Below, in pieces: positions 45,231 through 55,127 of a stretch of DNA of 64,000 bases. The notes under the pieces are model-generated. The model saw nothing but the letters and a program-made list of their open reading frames with translations, was not told the DNA's origin and made no database searches. Source of the DNA: Xanthomonas arboricola pv. populi (GTDB lineage Bacteria; Pseudomonadota; Gammaproteobacteria; Xanthomonadales; Xanthomonadaceae); the NCBI RefSeq assembly GCF_002939945.1, contig NZ_MDEB01000001.1, forward strand, positions 372,001 through 436,000, given 5' to 3'. The stretch's first letter is position 1. The number at the start of each line of letters is the position of its first letter. The translations under genes were made by a program, and so were the position numbers.

Positions 45231-45788
45231 ATGCTCAACCAGATCAAACAAGACGCGCAGACGCGCATGACCAAGAGCATCGATGCTCTGCGCCATTCCC
45301 TGACCACGGTGCGCACCGGCCGCGCCTCTCCGGCGCTGCTGGACGGCATCAAGGTCAAGGCCTACGGCACCGACACCCCCCTCAACCAGGTCGCCAGCAT
45401 CAGCGTCTCAGAAGGCCGCTCGCTGGTCATCAGCCTGTTCGACAAGGGCATGATCAAGGACGTCGAGAAAGCGATCTACGCCTCGGATCTGGGCCTGACC
45501 CCGACCGTGGTCGGCACCGTGATCCGTCTGAACCTGCCGCCGCTGACCGAGGAGCGCCGCAAGGAGCTCAGCAAGTCCGTGCATGGCGAGGGTGAGGACA
45601 GCAAGGTGGCCATCCGCAACATCCGGCGCGATGCCAACCAGCAGGTCAAGGATCTGCTCAAGGACAAGGCGGTCACCGAAGACGAAGCGCGCAGCGCCGA
45701 AGACGACATCCAGAAGCTCACCGACAAGGCCATCAAGGATGTGGATGAGGTCGTCAAGGCCAAGGAACAGGAACTGATGACGGTCTGA
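45231..45788 (+). CDS. frr: Ribosome recycling factor
   Basis: A 185-residue RRF of normal length. [38 protein letters not shown] is the long first helix with the TGRASPxLL signature; [36 protein letters not shown] closes the bundle. It splits post-termination ribosomes with EF-G. uppS begins two bases after the stop. Confidence 0.98.
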   Translation: MLNQIKQDAQTRMTKSIDALRHSLTTVRTGRASPALLDGIKVKAYGTDTPLNQVASISVSEGRSLVISLFDKGMIKDVEKAIYASDLGLTPTVVGTVIRLNLPPLTEERRKELSKSVHGEGEDSKVAIRNIRRDANQQVKDLLKDKAVTEDEARSAEDDIQKLTDKAIKDVDEVVKAKEQELMTV

Positions 45789-45790
45789 TC

Positions 45791-46567
45791 GTGGCCTCGC
45801 CTGCCATGCATCCAGTACCTTCCGCTGCCGACGTGCCGCGCCACATCGCCATCATCATGGATGGCAATGGGCGTTGGGCGCAGCGTCGGCGGCGTCCGCG
45901 CATGATCGGCCATCGCGCAGGCGCGCGTGCGGTCAATCGCACCATCGATTTCTGCCTGGAAAAAGGCGTCTCGGCGCTCACCCTGTTCGCGTTCTCCAGT
46001 GAGAACTGGGGCCGCCCGCAGGAAGAAGTCGACGCGCTGATGAAGCTGTTCCTGCATGCGCTCGATCGCGAGGTCGACGAACTGCAGCGGCGTGGCGTGC
46101 AGGTGCGCTTCATCGGCGATCGCGGCCGGTTCGCGGCGCCGCTGCGCGAGCGCATGGCCGGTGCCGAACGCATCACCGCCGCCAATTCGCGCCTGGTGCT
46201 GAGCATCGCCGCCAGCTATGGCGGCCGCCAGGACATTGCGCTGGCCGCGCGGGCATTGGCCGAAGAAGTGGCCGCCGGCCGCCTGCAACCGCAGCAGATC
46301 GACGAAGCGCGGCTGGCCAGCCGTGTCGCGCTGGCCGATCTGCCGGCGCCGGACCTGTTCATCCGCACCGGTGGCGACACCCGCATCAGCAATTTCCTGC
46401 TGTGGCAGCTGGCTTACACCGAACTGTGGTTCACCGAAACCCTGTGGCCGGAGTTCGATGCCGGCGTGCTGCAGCAGGCACTGGATGACTATGCCGGGCG
46501 CGAACGTCGCTTCGGCCTGACCAGCGCCCAGATCGCCGACAAGGCGACGGAGAGCTCGTCCGCATGA
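45791..46567 (+). CDS. uppS: Undecaprenyl diphosphate synthase
   Basis: A 258-residue cis-prenyltransferase that makes the lipid carrier precursor for peptidoglycan and LPS. HIAIIMDGNGRWAQRR holds the catalytic Asp, FAFSSENWGRP the second signature, and DLFIRTGGDTRISNFLLWQLAYTELWF the C-terminal family motif. The start is GTG 45791, two bases after the frr stop; an internal ATG (MHPVPSA) is possible. The stop overlaps cdsA by ATGA. Confidence 0.97.
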   Translation: MASPAMHPVPSAADVPRHIAIIMDGNGRWAQRRRRPRMIGHRAGARAVNRTIDFCLEKGVSALTLFAFSSENWGRPQEEVDALMKLFLHALDREVDELQRRGVQVRFIGDRGRFAAPLRERMAGAERITAANSRLVLSIAASYGGRQDIALAARALAEEVAAGRLQPQQIDEARLASRVALADLPAPDLFIRTGGDTRISNFLLWQLAYTELWFTETLWPEFDAGVLQQALDDYAGRERRFGLTSAQIADKATESSSA

Positions 46568-47391
46568 CTAAGACCCGCGTGATTGCCGCGCTGATCATGG
46601 CGCCGCTCGCCATCTGCGCGATCGTGCTGCTGCCCACGCAATGGCTGGCGGCGCTGGCGGCGATCCTGTTCCTGACCGGCCTGTGGGAGTGGCTCAAGCT
46701 CTCCGGCATCGACGACAGTCTGCCGCGCACCGTGCTGCTGATGCTCAATCTGCTGCTGATGGTGCTGATGGTGTGGGCCTCGGCCGGCTCCATGGTGCTG
46801 TTCCAGATCGCCGCCTTGGTGGGTGTGGTCTGGTGGCTGCTGGCGCTGCTGTGGCTGCGCTTTTTCACCTTCGGCGCCGATCACGGCAACGGCCAGGCGC
46901 GCGCGCTCAAGCTCGCCGCCGGCACGCTGGCGGTGTTGCCGGCCTGGGCCGCGCTGGTGCTGCTGCATGCCAACCCTGACAAGGGCAACCTGTGGCTGCT
47001 GACCGCGCTGACCATGGTATGGGCGGCCGACTCGGGCGCGTACTTTGCCGGCCGCGCGTTCGGCAAGCACAAGCTGGCGCCGCGGGTCAGCCCCAACAAG
47101 ACCATCGAAGGCCTGCTCGGCGGCATGTTCGCCGGCATCGTGGTCGCCTGCGCGTTCGGCTGGCTGGCCGGGCTGACCCTGGCGCATGTGCCGCAGCTGA
47201 TCCTGGTGGCGGCAGTGGCGGTGCTGGCCTCGGTGCTGGGCGATCTGTTCGAGAGCCTGCTCAAGCGCCACGCCGGCGCCAAGGACTCCGGCACGGTGAT
47301 TCCGGGCCACGGCGGCGTGCTGGATCGTATCGACGGCGTGCTCGCCGCCCTGCCGGTGTTCGCACTCGGCAAGGAAATTCTCGGATTCTAG
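46564..47391 (+). CDS. cdsA: Phosphatidate cytidylyltransferase
   Basis: A 275-residue inner-membrane enzyme making CDP-diacylglycerol. About eight TM segments are visible. The CDP-diglyceride synthetase signature [20 protein letters not shown] continues into GVLDRID, with [14 protein letters not shown] before it. Coupled to uppS through a four-base overlap and two bases from dxr. Confidence 0.97.
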   Translation: MTKTRVIAALIMAPLAICAIVLLPTQWLAALAAILFLTGLWEWLKLSGIDDSLPRTVLLMLNLLLMVLMVWASAGSMVLFQIAALVGVVWWLLALLWLRFFTFGADHGNGQARALKLAAGTLAVLPAWAALVLLHANPDKGNLWLLTALTMVWAADSGAYFAGRAFGKHKLAPRVSPNKTIEGLLGGMFAGIVVACAFGWLAGLTLAHVPQLILVAAVAVLASVLGDLFESLLKRHAGAKDSGTVIPGHGGVLDRIDGVLAALPVFALGKEILGF

Positions 47392-47393
47392 GC

Positions 47394-48584
47394 ATGGCTG
47401 GCTCCCCTCTCCGTCAGGTCGCCGTGTTCGGCGCCACCGGCTCGATCGGTGCATCGGCACTGGATGTGATCGCCCGTCATCCGCAGCGGCTGCGCGCCAG
47501 CGTGCTGTCGGCCGGCAGCAAGGTCGACGACCTGCTGGCGCTGTGCGTCAGCCATCGCCCTGCGCATGCGGTGATCGCCGACCACTCCCTGTACCCGGCG
47601 CTGCGCGACGGTTTGCGCACGGCCGGATTGACCACCCAGGCCCACGCCGGTTCCGACGCCCTGGACGCGCTGGCCGCCAGCGATGCCTGCGACACCGTGG
47701 TCGCGGCGATCGTGGGAGCGGCCGGGCTGCCGTCCACGCTGGCTGCGGCCTGTGCCGGCAAGCGCCTGTTGCTGGCCAACAAGGAATCCCTTGTGCTGGC
47801 CGGCGAGTTACTGACCCGCGCTGCGGCGGCGGCCGGCGCCGAGATCATCCCGATCGACAGCGAGCACAGCGCCATCTTTCAGTGCCTGCGCTCCTGCGAC
47901 GCCAGTCGCGGTGTGCGCCGGGTCATCCTGACCGCGTCCGGCGGGCCGTTCCGGGGCTGGGACCGTGCCGCGCTCGGCGCAGTCACGCCCGCGCAGGCCA
48001 TCGCCCATCCCAAATGGTCGATGGGCCCGAAGATCTCGGTGGATTCGGCGACGCTGATGAACAAGGGCCTGGAGGTGATCGAAGCGCATCACCTGTTCGG
48101 CCTGCCCGGCGCCCGGATCGATGTGCTGGTGCATCCGCAGAGCCTGGTGCACTCGCTGGTCGAATTCGTCGATGGCTCCACCCTGGCCCAGCTTGGCCTG
48201 CCGGACATGCGCACCACGCTGGCGGTCGGCCTTGCGTGGCCGGAGCGGGTCGAGTCCGGAGTCGCCGGGTTGGACCTGCTGACCCAGGGGCGACTGGATT
48301 TCGAGGCGCCGGACACGGCTGCCTTCCCGTGCCTGCGCCTGGCCTGGGAGGCGCTGGAGGCCGGTGGGACCGCGCCTGCGATCCTGAACGCGGCCAACGA
48401 AGTGGCTGTTTCAGCGTTTCTTCAGGGCCGGGTGGGTTTCCTAGCGATTCCCGCGTTGGTCGAACACACACTGACAACGCTCCCACGGCACAATGCCGAC
48501 TCCCTCGACACCCTGCTTTCTGCCGATGCGCAAGCGCGGCAGATCACCGAACGCGCCCTCGCCCATCACAGCCTTCATGCCTGA
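47394..48584 (+). CDS. dxr: 1-deoxy-D-xylulose 5-phosphate reductoisomerase
   Basis: A 396-residue MEP-pathway enzyme. The NADPH fold [18 protein letters not shown] and [15 protein letters not shown] precede the metal/substrate site [12 protein letters not shown], then ASGGPFR and [27 protein letters not shown]. It feeds isoprenoids to UppS, whose gene lies two genes upstream in the same unit. Confidence 0.98.
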   Translation: MAGSPLRQVAVFGATGSIGASALDVIARHPQRLRASVLSAGSKVDDLLALCVSHRPAHAVIADHSLYPALRDGLRTAGLTTQAHAGSDALDALAASDACDTVVAAIVGAAGLPSTLAAACAGKRLLLANKESLVLAGELLTRAAAAAGAEIIPIDSEHSAIFQCLRSCDASRGVRRVILTASGGPFRGWDRAALGAVTPAQAIAHPKWSMGPKISVDSATLMNKGLEVIEAHHLFGLPGARIDVLVHPQSLVHSLVEFVDGSTLAQLGLPDMRTTLAVGLAWPERVESGVAGLDLLTQGRLDFEAPDTAAFPCLRLAWEALEAGGTAPAILNAANEVAVSAFLQGRVGFLAIPALVEHTLTTLPRHNADSLDTLLSADAQARQITERALAHHSLHA

Positions 48585-48610
48585 TCGATTTACGCAGACG
48601 AGTTGCATCC

Positions 48611-49957
48611 ATGGGTGATTTCATCGGTTCGGTCTGGTGGATGATCGTCAGCCTGGGCGTGCTGGTGACCTTCCACGAATTCGGGCACTTCTGGGTCGCG
48701 CGCCGCTGCGGCGTCAAGGTGCTGCGCTTTTCGGTGGGCTTCGGCAAACCGTTGTGGATGCGTCGCGACCGTCACGGCACCGAGTTCGTGGTGGCGGCCA
48801 TTCCGCTGGGCGGCTACGTCAGGATGCTCGACGAGCGCGAAGGCGATGTCCATCCGGCCGAGCAGGATCAGGCCTTCAACCGCAAGACGGTGTGGCAGCG
48901 CATCGCCATCGTGGCCGCCGGCCCGATCGCCAACCTGCTGCTGTGCATGGCCATGCTGTGGGCGATGTTCGTGGTCGGCAAACAGGATTATTCGGCCACC
49001 GTCGGCCGCGCCGATGGCCTGGCCGCCGAAGCCGGCCTGACCCCGGGCGAGCGCATCGTACGCATCGACGGGCGCAACGTCAGCAGCTGGAGCGATGCCA
49101 GCATGCAGCTCACCATGGCGGCGATGGACACGCGCGATATCCGCGTGCTGACCGCCGCCGAGGGTGCCGGCAACCGCGAGCACACCCTGCGCCTGTCGCA
49201 GCTGCCGGCCGGCTTTGACGAGCGCCGCGTGGCGTCGCTGGCCGGCATCGGCTGGCAGTTCATGCTGCAGCCGCCGGTGGTGGGACAGGTGCTCGCCGGC
49301 TCCGCGGCGCAGGGGCTGCTCCAGCCCGGCGACCGCATCGTGGCCATCGACGGCCAGCCGATCCGTTCGGCCGACGAGATTCCCCCCCAGCTGCAGGCAC
49401 TGGGTGCGCAGGGCGGGACCGGCATGATTGAGGTCGCGCGCGGCGAGGACCGGCTGGCGCTGGAAATCGCCCCGCGCCGATCGCCGCAGGGGCAGTGGCT
49501 GCTGGGCGTGGGGTTTGCGGCGGCGCAGGCGCCGGCCTACGACAGCCGCCAGCAGTTCGGCGTGTTCGCCGCGGTGCCGGCCGCGATCCGTGAGACCGGC
49601 AAGATGACCGCCGATTCGCTGGGCATGATGAAGCGCATGCTGACCGGCCAGGCATCGGTCAAGAACATCTCCGGGCCGGTCACCATTGCGCGCGCGGCCA
49701 ACGCCTCGGCCGAACGCGGGCTCGACTGGTTCCTGTATTTCCTGGGATTGCTGTCGCTCAGCCTGGCGATCATCAACCTGATGCCGATCCCGATCTTGGA
49801 CGGTGGGCATCTGCTGTATTACCTTATCGAGTTGGTCAAGGGCAGCCCGATCAGCGAACGGGCCATGATTGCCGGGCAATATGTCGGCCTGGCGGTCCTG
49901 GCCGGGCTGATGGGACTGGCGTTCTACAACGACATCCTCGGCCTGGTTCCACGATGA
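48611..49957 (+). CDS. rseP: Site-2 zinc metalloprotease RseP
   Basis: A 448-residue inner-membrane protease of the sigma-E stress cascade. VTFHEFGHFWVARR holds HExxH (HEFGH) in TM1, followed by LGGYVRMLDERE, two periplasmic PDZ domains (about 125-320), and INLMPIPILDGGHLLYY with the third zinc ligand in the last part. ATG 48611 is chosen; a much longer frame upstream merely overlaps dxr. Next to bamA, as in E. coli. Confidence 0.97.
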   Translation: MGDFIGSVWWMIVSLGVLVTFHEFGHFWVARRCGVKVLRFSVGFGKPLWMRRDRHGTEFVVAAIPLGGYVRMLDEREGDVHPAEQDQAFNRKTVWQRIAIVAAGPIANLLLCMAMLWAMFVVGKQDYSATVGRADGLAAEAGLTPGERIVRIDGRNVSSWSDASMQLTMAAMDTRDIRVLTAAEGAGNREHTLRLSQLPAGFDERRVASLAGIGWQFMLQPPVVGQVLAGSAAQGLLQPGDRIVAIDGQPIRSADEIPPQLQALGAQGGTGMIEVARGEDRLALEIAPRRSPQGQWLLGVGFAAAQAPAYDSRQQFGVFAAVPAAIRETGKMTADSLGMMKRMLTGQASVKNISGPVTIARAANASAERGLDWFLYFLGLLSLSLAIINLMPIPILDGGHLLYYLIELVKGSPISERAMIAGQYVGLAVLAGLMGLAFYNDILGLVPR

Positions 49958-50040
49958 AGCTGCCCCACTCTTTCCGCCTGTTGTCGTCGTCATACGTCGG
50001 CATCCAGCAATACCCGAAATCGACTCCAACCGGATGTGAC

Positions 50041-52446
50041 ATGACGCGTCTTCCCACTCGCCGCCTGCTTGCCCTCGCTCTTGCCGCCGGCCTCAGCCTG
50101 CCAGTCGTTGCCCTGGCCGCAGAGCCGTTCGTTGCCAGCGACATCCGCGTCGACGGCCTGCAGCGCATCGCCTCCGGCACCGTGTTCACCTATCTGCCGG
50201 TGAACCGCGGCGACACCGTGGACGATGGCAAGGTCGCCGACTCGATCCGCGCGCTGTACCGCACCGGCTTCTTCGAGGACGTACAGCTGGATCGCCAGGG
50301 CAACATCCTGGTGATCACCGTGAAGGAACGCCCGGCGATCAACAAGCTCACCGTGACCGGCAACAAGGACATCAAGTCCGAGGAGCTGCTCAAGGGCCTG
50401 GGCGACATCGGCCTGACCGAAGGCGGCACCTTCGACCGCCTGAGCCTGGACCGCGTGACCCAGGAGCTGACCCGCCAGTACAACAACCGCGGCAAGTACA
50501 ACGTCGAGATCACCCCGACGGTCAGCCCGCTGGACCGTAACCGCGTGGACGTGGCGATTGCGATCAAGGAAGGCAAGGCGGCCAAGATCCGCCACGTCAA
50601 CCTGATCGGCACCGAGAAGTTCGCCAACGAGGACATCCTGGAGAACTGGGAATCCAAGGAGCACAACTGGGCCTCGTGGTACCGCCGCGACGACCAGTAC
50701 TCCAAGGAAAAGATGTCCGGCGACCTGGAGAAGCTCAACTCCTGGTACCTGGACCGCGGCTACGTGGACTTCAGCATCGACTCCACCCAGGTGTCGATCA
50801 GCCCCGACAAGCGCGACATGTTCGTCAGCGCCGGCGTCACCGAAGGCGAGCAATACAAGATTTCCGAGATCAAGGTCACCGGCGACACCGTGCTGCCGCA
50901 GGCCGACATCGAGCGCCTGGTCATCCCCAAGGCCGGCGACATCTTCTCGCGTGCGCTGCTGGAGTACACCTCCGATGCGATCACCAATACGCTGAGCAAC
51001 GTCGGCTACGCCTTCGCCAAGGTCAACCCGCTGCCGACCCCGAACCGCGAGGACCGCACCGTCGCGGTGAACCTGCAGGTGGTGCCGGGCCCGCGCGTGA
51101 CCGTGCGCCGCATCCTGTACAAGGGCAACAGCCGCACCTCGGACGAAGTGCTGCGCCGCGAAATGCGCCAGTTCGAAAACACCTGGTACTCGCAGGCAGC
51201 GATCGACCGGTCCAAGATCCGTCTGCAGCGCCTGGGCTACTTCGAGAGCGTGGACGTGGAAACGCCGGCCGTGCCGGGCAGCAACGACCAGGTCGACGTG
51301 GTCTACAACGTCAAGGAAACCACCTCCGGCAGCTTCGTGTTCGGCCTGGGTTATTCGCAGAGCTTCGGTGTGACCACCTCGGTGCAGTTGTCGCAGAACA
51401 ACTTCCTGGGCGGCGGTAACCGGGTGGCGGTGGAGGCCTCGCGCAGCAGCTATCAGCAGCGCTACGCGTTCTCCTACACCAACCCGTTCTTTACCGACGA
51501 CGGCGTGTCGCTGGGCTACAACCTGTCCTGGCGCTCGCTGGACTACTCGGACTTCAACACCGCGCAGTACAACAGCAAAAATGGTTCGGCGCAGGTGGTG
51601 TTCGGCGTGCCGATCACCGAGAACGACACCATCTCGGCGATGGTCGGCGTCGACAGCAACCAGATCAATACGTTCCAGGGCCAGACCCCGCAAGCCATCA
51701 TCAATTATATCGATGCGATCGGCACAAGCACCTTCCATGCCTGGCGCACCGAGCTGGGCTGGGCACGCGACACCCGCAACGACTTCTTCATGCCCACCCG
51801 CGGCATGTACCAGCGCGTCGGCCTGGAGACCACCCTGCCGGGCTCCACGGTCGAGTACTACAAGTTCAACTACCAGATCTCCAACTATTGGCCGATCATC
51901 CCGGCGATCGTGTTGAATACCCGTTTCGAGCTGGGCTATGGCGACAGCTATGGCAAAGACAGCTCACGTCAGATTTGCGGAGTAGAAAGCAGTACGACGT
52001 ATACGGAACAAGCCTGCAATGGCAGCAACCTGCTCCGATCCGTGACGGCCACCGGCCTGCCGTTCTACGAGAACTTCTACGCTGGCGGTACCAACTCGGT
52101 GCGCGGCTTCGAAGACAACACGCTGGGTCCGCGTTCGGAACAGACCTTCAATTACACGCGCGGCCAGCCGCTGGGCGGGTCGTTCAAGACCGTCGGTTCG
52201 GTGGAAATGTACTTCCCGAAGCTGTTCGACAGCCCGTCGGCACGCGTATCGGCGTTCTTCGACTTCGGTAACGTCTACGACGGCGTGGACAATTTCAAGG
52301 CCAACGAGCTGCGTGCGTCCACCGGCGTGGCGTTGTTGTGGCGCGCACCGGTCGGCCCCATCTCGATCAGCTATGCGTTCCCGCTGAAGAAGGAAGACAA
52401 CGACGAGATCGAACGTCTGCAGTTCACCTTCGGCGGCCAGTTCTAA
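50041..52446 (+). CDS. bamA: Outer-membrane protein assembly factor BamA
   Basis: An 801-residue precursor with a signal peptide (TRRLLALALAAGLSLPVVALAAEP), five POTRA repeats (about residues 25-430: VASDIRVDGLQRI, INKLTVTGNKDIKSEELL, IRHVNLIGTEKF, ISEIKVTGDTVL, VRRILYKGNSRTSDEVL) and a 16-strand barrel. The loop-6 motif SVRGFEDNTLGPR is intact and the C-terminus is aromatic (FGGQF). It inserts barrel proteins such as the usher and receptor in this window. I used ATG 50041; upstream ATG 49954 overlaps the rseP end and would bury the signal. Confidence 0.98.
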   Translation: MTRLPTRRLLALALAAGLSLPVVALAAEPFVASDIRVDGLQRIASGTVFTYLPVNRGDTVDDGKVADSIRALYRTGFFEDVQLDRQGNILVITVKERPAINKLTVTGNKDIKSEELLKGLGDIGLTEGGTFDRLSLDRVTQELTRQYNNRGKYNVEITPTVSPLDRNRVDVAIAIKEGKAAKIRHVNLIGTEKFANEDILENWESKEHNWASWYRRDDQYSKEKMSGDLEKLNSWYLDRGYVDFSIDSTQVSISPDKRDMFVSAGVTEGEQYKISEIKVTGDTVLPQADIERLVIPKAGDIFSRALLEYTSDAITNTLSNVGYAFAKVNPLPTPNREDRTVAVNLQVVPGPRVTVRRILYKGNSRTSDEVLRREMRQFENTWYSQAAIDRSKIRLQRLGYFESVDVETPAVPGSNDQVDVVYNVKETTSGSFVFGLGYSQSFGVTTSVQLSQNNFLGGGNRVAVEASRSSYQQRYAFSYTNPFFTDDGVSLGYNLSWRSLDYSDFNTAQYNSKNGSAQVVFGVPITENDTISAMVGVDSNQINTFQGQTPQAIINYIDAIGTSTFHAWRTELGWARDTRNDFFMPTRGMYQRVGLETTLPGSTVEYYKFNYQISNYWPIIPAIVLNTRFELGYGDSYGKDSSRQICGVESSTTYTEQACNGSNLLRSVTATGLPFYENFYAGGTNSVRGFEDNTLGPRSEQTFNYTRGQPLGGSFKTVGSVEMYFPKLFDSPSARVSAFFDFGNVYDGVDNFKANELRASTGVALLWRAPVGPISISYAFPLKKEDNDEIERLQFTFGGQF

Positions 52447-52595
52447 CAGCCAACGGCAACAAGAAGGCGGCCCGCGTGCGCAGGCCGCCCGTGTATCGCC
52501 GGTGGGATGTCGGCCGGTCAGAACCAGCCGTCGAACCAGGTGGAAACGGCGTTGGATAGGCAGCTGGCGATGTCGCCGGCAGGCAGGCTGAGACA

Positions 52596-52712
52596 CTACA
52601 GCTGCTGCTCACCGGCGGCTTTGCCCTGCTCGATATCGAAGGATTGGGCCGATGCACTCGCGACCGCGCCCAGCATGACCAGACCACCAAGGATGGAACG
52701 AACGGTTTTCAT
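52596..52712 (-). CDS. Very small secreted protein, possibly cut by an in-frame TAG
   Basis: A 38-codon ORF on the minus strand with AGGAG eight bases before ATG 52710-52712. It encodes a signal peptide (RSILGGLVMLGAVASASAQ) and a short mature part ending GEQQL at a TAG (52596-52598). The same frame continues without another stop to TGA 52518-52520 as CLSLPAGDIASC and NAVSTWFDGWF, with coding-like third-position bias. The likely ancestral product is about 64 residues with a Cys pair. A nonsense mutation (Gln CAG to TAG) is the simplest reading. I do not recognise a family. It lies in the 394-base bamA-lpxD gap where E. coli has skp; the rest of the gap holds only a hairpin (52466-52489). Confidence 0.6.
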   Translation of the reverse strand: MKTVRSILGGLVMLGAVASASAQSFDIEQGKAAGEQQL

Positions 52713-52840
52713 ATGCTTGCTCCTGGATTCGCCGCTTGATTGCGACAGGACCCTAGATACGCAGGCGTTGTTGGGAACTGTTTAATGGTGTTTTTCCCCC
52801 GTTAAAGCGGCGCTCCCATATTTACAAGAGGTTCACCCTG

Positions 52841-53854
52841 ATGCGCTTGACCGCCAGTGCGATTGCCGAACAATTTGGTCTGACCGTCGTCGGCGATGGC
52901 GCCGTCGAAGTCAGTGGCGTCGCCACCCTGGCGCATGCCGGCGCGGGGCAACTGAGCTTTCTGTCCAATCCGCGCTACCGGCCGCAGCTGGGCCAGAGCC
53001 AGGCGGCCGTGGTGGTCCTGCGCGCCGACGATGCGCAGGACGCACGCGGCACCGCGTTGGTCGCCAAGGATCCCTACACCGCGTTTGCCAAGATCGCTGC
53101 CTTGTTCGATGTGGCGCCGGTGCGCGAACCGGGCATTCACCCTTCCGCGGTGATCGATCCCAGTGCACAGGTCTCGCCGAGCGCGCACGTCGGTCCGTTC
53201 GTCAGTATCGGTGCGCGCAGCCGCATCGGCGATGGCTGCGTGATCGGCACCGGCAGCATCATCGGCGAAGACTGCGTGGTCGACGACGGCAGCGAACTGC
53301 TCGCCCGCGTCACCCTGGTCACCCGCGTGCGCCTGGGCAAGCGCGTGCGCATCCATCCCGGTGCGGTGATCGGCGCCGACGGCTTCGGCCTGGCGATGGA
53401 TGCCGGCCACTGGATCAAGGTCCCGCAGCTGGGCGGTGTGGTGATCGGCGACGATTGCGAGATTGGCGCCAACACCTGCATCGACCGCGGCGCACTGGAA
53501 GACACCGTGTTGGACGAAGACGTGCGCGTGGACAACCTGGTGCAGATCGCGCACAACTGCCACATCGGCGCACATAGCGCCATCGCCGGCTGCACCGGGA
53601 TCGCCGGCAGCGCCAAGATCGGCCGTTACTGCCTGCTCGGCGGACATGTCGGCGTGGTCGGGCATCTGGAGATCTGCGACAAGGTCGTGATCACTGGCAA
53701 GTCGGTGGTGCGCAACTCCATCCATGAGCCGGGCGAGTATTCGTCCGGCACCCCTCTCACCGACAATCGCACGTGGCGCAAGAATGCCGCGCGCTTCAAA
53801 CAACTCGATGCGCTGGCAAGGCGCATCCTGGCTGTGGGCAAGGAGAAAGAATGA
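52841..53854 (+). CDS. lpxD: UDP-3-O-(3-hydroxyacyl)glucosamine N-acyltransferase
   Basis: A 337-residue left-handed beta-helix acyltransferase, the third step of lipid A synthesis. The uridine-binding N-domain (FLSNPRYRPQL) is followed by hexapeptide repeats and the catalytic His in NLVQIAHNCHIGAHSAIAG. AAGAGG precedes ATG 52841. Overlaps fabZ by ATGA. Confidence 0.98.
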   Translation: MRLTASAIAEQFGLTVVGDGAVEVSGVATLAHAGAGQLSFLSNPRYRPQLGQSQAAVVVLRADDAQDARGTALVAKDPYTAFAKIAALFDVAPVREPGIHPSAVIDPSAQVSPSAHVGPFVSIGARSRIGDGCVIGTGSIIGEDCVVDDGSELLARVTLVTRVRLGKRVRIHPGAVIGADGFGLAMDAGHWIKVPQLGGVVIGDDCEIGANTCIDRGALEDTVLDEDVRVDNLVQIAHNCHIGAHSAIAGCTGIAGSAKIGRYCLLGGHVGVVGHLEICDKVVITGKSVVRNSIHEPGEYSSGTPLTDNRTWRKNAARFKQLDALARRILAVGKEKE

Positions 53855-54312
53855 GTCACCCCACTTACGAGCTGCCGATCGACGTCAATCAGATCCAGAC
53901 GCTGATCCCGCACCGCTATCCGTTCCTGCTGATCGACCGGGTTGTCGAGCTCGACCTGGACGCCAGGCGCATCGTCGGGCAGAAGAATGTCAGCATCAAC
54001 GAGCCATTTTTTCAGGGCCATTTTCCCACCCGCCCGGTGATGCCCGGCGTGCTGATCATCGAGGCATTGGCGCAGGCCGGTGGCGTGATGACCCAGCTCG
54101 GCCTGGGACGCGACGCGCTGTCCAAGCTGTTCTACATGGTCAAGGTCGACAACGCGCGCTTCAACAGGCAGGTGGTGCCGGGCGACGTGCTGATGCTGGA
54201 AGTGCAGATGAAGCGTCTGATCCGCAACATGGGATGCTATTACGGCGAGGCCAAGGTCAACGGCGAAGTCGTGGCCAGCGCCGAGGTCATGTGCGCCGGC
54301 GCCAAGGAATAA
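53851..54312 (+). CDS. fabZ: 3-hydroxyacyl-ACP dehydratase
   Basis: A 153-residue hot-dog-fold enzyme of fatty acid elongation. IPHRYPFLLIDRV and FFQGHFPTRPVMPGVLIIEALAQ contain the catalytic His and Glu. It competes with LpxA for hydroxyacyl-ACP, so the fabZ-lpxA pairing makes metabolic sense. ATG 53851 overlaps the lpxD stop. Confidence 0.98.
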   Translation: MSHPTYELPIDVNQIQTLIPHRYPFLLIDRVVELDLDARRIVGQKNVSINEPFFQGHFPTRPVMPGVLIIEALAQAGGVMTQLGLGRDALSKLFYMVKVDNARFNRQVVPGDVLMLEVQMKRLIRNMGCYYGEAKVNGEVVASAEVMCAGAKE

Positions 54313-54335
54313 CCCGTTTTTGGAGGTGAGACACG

Positions 54336-55127
54336 ATGCGTGATCAAGCACCCTTGATTCATCCCACCGCCGTCATCGATCCGTCGGCGCAGCTGGCCAG
54401 CGATGTGCGCGTGGGCGCGTTTTCGTTGATCGGCGCCGACGTGCAGATCGATGCGGGCACCGAGGTGGGGCCGCATTGCTCGATCCACGGCCCCACCCGG
54501 ATCGGCCGCAACAACCGTTTCATTGGCCACGCCGCGATCGGCGGCGAACCGCAGGACAAGAAATACGCCGGCGAGCGCACCGAACTGGTGATCGGCGACG
54601 GCAATGTGATCCGTGAATTCGTCACAATCAATCGTGGCACCGGCGGCGGTGGCGGCATCACCGTGATCGGCAACGACAACTGGATGCTGGCCTACACCCA
54701 TGTGGCGCACGACTGCCATATCGGCAACCACTGCGTGTTCTCCAACAACACCACGCTGGCCGGCCATGTGACCGTGGGCGACTACGTGATCATCAGCGGC
54801 TTTGCCGGCGCGCATCAGTTCTGCCGGATCGGCGCGCACGCCTTCCTGGGCATGGGCGCGCTGACCAATGGCGACGTCCCGCCATTCACCATGGTCGGCA
54901 GCGAATCGCTGGGCCGCCCGCGCGGCATCAACAGCGAAGGGCTCAAGCGTCGCGGCTTCGATGCCGAGCGCATCACCGCGATCAAGCGCGCCTACCGCAC
55001 GCTGTACGTCGCCGGCCTGCCGCTGGCCGAGGCCAAACTGCAGCTGGCCGAACAGGCCAAGAGCAGCCAGGACGTACGCGGGTTGCTCGACTTCATCGAG
55101 GCGGCAGAAAGGCCGTTGTTGCGATGA
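54336..55127 (+). CDS. lpxA: UDP-N-acetylglucosamine O-acyltransferase
   Basis: A 263-residue hexapeptide-repeat trimer, the first step of lipid A synthesis. [13 protein letters not shown] starts the helix; the catalytic His lies in [25 protein letters not shown] precedes ATG 54336. The stop overlaps the lpxB start (ATGA). Confidence 0.98.
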   Translation: MRDQAPLIHPTAVIDPSAQLASDVRVGAFSLIGADVQIDAGTEVGPHCSIHGPTRIGRNNRFIGHAAIGGEPQDKKYAGERTELVIGDGNVIREFVTINRGTGGGGGITVIGNDNWMLAYTHVAHDCHIGNHCVFSNNTTLAGHVTVGDYVIISGFAGAHQFCRIGAHAFLGMGALTNGDVPPFTMVGSESLGRPRGINSEGLKRRGFDAERITAIKRAYRTLYVAGLPLAEAKLQLAEQAKSSQDVRGLLDFIEAAERPLLR

